From Gracilibacteraceae bacterium (GTDB lineage: Bacteria > Bacillota > Desulfitobacteriia > Desulfitobacteriales > Syntrophobotulaceae), in contig JAISEW010000197.1 of assembly GCA_031263945.1 (NCBI GenBank), positions 1 to 7,166 of the forward strand: 7,166 nucleotides of DNA. Reading direction: 5' to 3'. This document shows, in pieces, positions 5,392-7,166 of the stretch; the first letter of the stretch is position 1, and each line of letters starts with the position of its first letter. Under the pieces are notes generated by a model. That model did not search any database. It saw only the letters and a list, made by a program, of their open reading frames with translations, and was not told where the DNA came from. The translations under genes were made by a program, and so were the position numbers.

Positions 5392-6560
5392 TCAAAGAGA
5401 CCGTCAGGAAAATCGAGCCGGAGATCTACCTGGTGTATCGGCGGCTGCACGAAAACCCCGAACCGGGGATGGAGGAATATGAGACCAGCCGTTTTCTAAG
5501 GCGGCGGATCGAAGCCGGAAACTTGGCGGACGAGCTGCTGGCGGTCGGTGAGACCGGCCTGTTAGCCGTCTTGCGCGGCAAGAGGCGGGACGGAGCGGTG
5601 CTATTGCGGGGGGATATGGACGCCCTGCGGATCCAGGAGGACGAGGGCCATGATCCCCGCAGCCGCCGCGAAGGGCTGATGCACGCCTGCGGCCACGACG
5701 CTCACGCCGCCATGCTTTTCGGCGCGTTGCTGGTCCTCGGGGAATACCGGGACTCGCTGGAAACAGATATTTACTTTTATTTCCAACCGGGCGAAGAACT
5801 TCTCGTCGGCGCAGAGTTATTGCTGGACTCCGGTCTTGTCCCCTGGGAGAGCGTCGGCGCCGTGGCGGCGGCCCATATCATCCCGGATCTGTACGCCGGC
5901 GAGGTTGGGCTGACTACGGGGCCGATGCTGGCGGGGGCGGATCATTTCACCGTCGTAGTCCAGGGGCGGGGCGGTCACGGCGCTCATCCCCATACCACCG
6001 TCGATCCGGTCGTGGCCGCGGCATCGATCATCATGGCGCTGCAGACTTTGACGGCCCGGGAAGTGAGCGCTTTGGACACGGCGGTGGTGTCGGTGTGCAG
6101 CGTCCACAGCGACGGCCGCGCTCTGAACGTCATTCCCGACCGGGTGACGCTCGGCGGCACTATCCGGACTCTGCTGCCTGAGACCAGGAGTTTTTTACGG
6201 GAGAGATTCCCGGCTTTGGTGGAGAGCGCCGCCGCGGTTCACCGGGCGGAGGCGCAGGTGGAGTATGAGGAAGGGCCGCCGCCTTTCGTGAACGATCAGG
6301 CCCTCGCCATCCGGGCGATCCGGGTCCTGGGGGAACTCCTGGGCCCGGACAGCGTCAAGACCGAAGGCGTCGTCACCATGGGCGCTGAGGATTTTGCCTA
6401 CATCCGCGCCCGCCGCCCGGGGATCTTTATGCGCGTAGGCTGCCGCACGCCGGGTTCGGCTTTTACCCCCATACACAGCGGCAGACTGACGGTGGACAGA
6501 GCCGCGTTGGCCACGGGAACGACGGCTCTGGCGGGGGTAGCCTTGGATTTCACTCGATGA
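5388..6560 (+). CDS. M20-family (M20D) metallo-amidohydrolase
   Basis: A 390-residue cytosolic zinc or manganese amidohydrolase related to N-acyl-amino-acid deacylases, hippurate hydrolase and indole-3-acetyl-amino-acid hydrolases; it cleaves an amide bond to free an amino acid. Motifs: RRLHENPEPGMEEYET (18-33), LLRGDMDALRIQE (72-84), MHACGHDAH (98-106) with metal ligands Cys101 and His103, PGEE (134-137) with probable general base Glu136 and ligand Glu137, AAHIIPD with His163, the lid/dimerisation domain beginning near GRGGHGAHPH (193-202), MGAEDFAY (331-338) and IHSG with His363. All expected ligands are present. The start is TTG at 5388, sharing TTGA with the previous stop, so translation is probably coupled; ATG codons occur only after the conserved RRLHENPE block, making them poor starts. 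MetNIQ genes are accompanied by M20 genes in other Bacillota such as streptococci, supporting a shared pathway in which the imported compound is deacylated. The acyl group is unknown. Confidence 0.94.
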   Translation: MIKETVRKIEPEIYLVYRRLHENPEPGMEEYETSRFLRRRIEAGNLADELLAVGETGLLAVLRGKRRDGAVLLRGDMDALRIQEDEGHDPRSRREGLMHACGHDAHAAMLFGALLVLGEYRDSLETDIYFYFQPGEELLVGAELLLDSGLVPWESVGAVAAAHIIPDLYAGEVGLTTGPMLAGADHFTVVVQGRGGHGAHPHTTVDPVVAAASIIMALQTLTAREVSALDTAVVSVCSVHSDGRALNVIPDRVTLGGTIRTLLPETRSFLRERFPALVESAAAVHRAEAQVEYEEGPPPFVNDQALAIRAIRVLGELLGPDSVKTEGVVTMGAEDFAYIRARRPGIFMRVGCRTPGSAFTPIHSGRLTVDRAALATGTTALAGVALDFTR

Positions 6561-6729
6561 CTGTCGGCGCGGCATCACAATAACCCAGCTGTTCTTCATC
6601 CAAAGGTCCAGAATTTATGGCCGCAGTTGCTGATCATGGTGCCGTATGGCTCCAGGCAAAAAGGTAAACCACGTCGTACTTCCCTGGCGGGAACGGGCAA
6701 AAGGTGTTGTATGCTGATCACTTTATTTC
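6561..6729. other. Convergent intergenic region with no assigned gene
   Basis: Lies between the stop of the M20 gene and the stop of the minus-strand SH3 gene. I find no strong terminator: TTCCC-TGGC-GGGAA (6680-6693) is only a 5-bp stem without a T run. Two similar stretches, GGCAAAAAGGT near 6656 and GGCAAAAGGT near 6696, form an imperfect direct repeat. Short frames on either strand crossing it resemble nothing I recognise. Confidence 0.4.
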
Positions 6730-7166
6730 TTACCACGATAAATAAGCGGAGGCGGCCCAACCGACTTGTCCGTCGAATTCCACTTGCGACCATTCGCCGT
6801 TTTCTTCAATAAACCATACGCCGCTGCCTTCCGGTATCGTCAGCAGCGCCGAGTAATCAGTTCCGGGCCCGGAGCGTAGGTTAAGCCCCCCATTGGCGGC
6901 CACATACACTTCAGTCAGCACATTGTCGTTTTCGACCCAGCCCTCGGCTTCACCGATATTATATACGACATATACCCAATCGTCGACATATTCTCCCGCT
7001 CCCAAATAAGGTGCCACCACGATATCGCCGTCCGTGAATGACTTAACGACCGCGTAATTTCGCCCAGGGCCGGAATGAAGCCGCGCGCTTGCTCCGTTCG
7101 CTCGAATCTTACACGGAACCCCCTCAAAAGCGGCGTTCGGTGTGACCACGGTGGTGTCGATTTCCG
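6730..7166 (-). CDS. Bacterial SH3-domain protein, C-terminal part
   Basis: The minus-strand frame is open to the right edge, so the N-terminus lies outside the window; a GTG at 7149 is internal and not a convincing start. The visible 145 codons hold two tandem SH3b domains, each opening with the diagnostic (N/A)hRSGPG-type signature. The first runs from about CKIRANGASARLHSGPG to EGWVENDNVL, and the second from VYVAANGGLNLRSGPG to GWAASAYLSW at the C terminus. The first repeat has His where Arg is usual in the signature. SH3b domains bind cell-wall peptides and usually target secreted hydrolases or surface proteins; whether a catalytic domain or signal peptide precedes them cannot be seen. 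It is convergent to the operon and probably functionally unrelated to it. The family call is solid; the full protein identity is unknown. Confidence 0.88.
   Translation of the reverse strand, partial: EIDTTVVTPNAAFEGVPCKIRANGASARLHSGPGRNYAVVKSFTDGDIVVAPYLGAGEYVDDWVYVVYNIGEAEGWVENDNVLTEVYVAANGGLNLRSGPGTDYSALLTIPEGSGVWFIEENGEWSQVEFDGQVGWAASAYLSW

Noticed and set aside
6596..6793. Small minus-strand frame across the convergent intergenic region as a possible gene remnant
   Set aside because: It overlaps the end of the SH3 gene, has no ribosome site and its translation is not recognisable.
1..7166. CRISPR arrays, tRNA/rRNA genes, insertion sequences or phage attachment sites
   Set aside because: I saw no regularly spaced repeats, cloverleaf genes, transposase motifs or terminal inverted repeats with target duplications.

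Overview
The window looks like chromosomal DNA of a moderately GC-rich member of the Bacillota (Clostridia or Negativicutes type). The reasons are purine-rich AGGAGG-type ribosome binding sites, a TTGACA/TATCAT promoter, a lipoprotein-anchored ABC binding protein and GTG/TTG starts. I infer this from sequence style only; no rRNA or taxonomic marker is present.

Left arm (about 1-1420, minus strand): the N-terminal 116 codons of a malic-enzyme-family protein (cut by the window edge) lie downstream of a complete stand-alone CitE/HpcH-type acyl-CoA lyase. A strong 13-bp hairpin sits between them. Both products would feed pyruvate, acetyl-CoA, malate or oxaloacetate metabolism. Pairing a malic-enzyme homologue with a CitE homologue recalls CitM next to CitE in citrate-fermentation clusters, but the other citrate lyase subunits are not in view.

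Divergent control region (about 1388-1807): roughly 400 bp without a credible gene. It holds a well-formed sigma-70 type promoter for the rightward operon, three inverted repeats close to that promoter, and a motif shared with the leftward leader.

Right operon (1808-6560, plus strand): five tightly packed genes. They encode a DHDPS/N-acetylneuraminate-lyase family aldolase, the three parts of a MetNIQ-type importer (ATPase with NIL domain, permease, lipoprotein), and an M20 metallo-amidohydrolase whose TTG start overlaps the binding-protein stop. The simplest reading is a scavenging module: the lipoprotein captures an amino-acid-like or N-acylated compound, MetNI imports it, the M20 enzyme hydrolyses an amide bond, and the DHDPS-type lyase performs or reverses a pyruvate aldol step. 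The binding protein has lost several residues typical of methionine-specific MetQ, and the leader is too short for a SAM or T-box riboswitch, so a non-methionine substrate is plausible.

Right edge (6561-7166): about 170 bp of unassigned convergent intergenic DNA, then the C-terminal part of a minus-strand protein with two bacterial SH3 domains that runs off the window.
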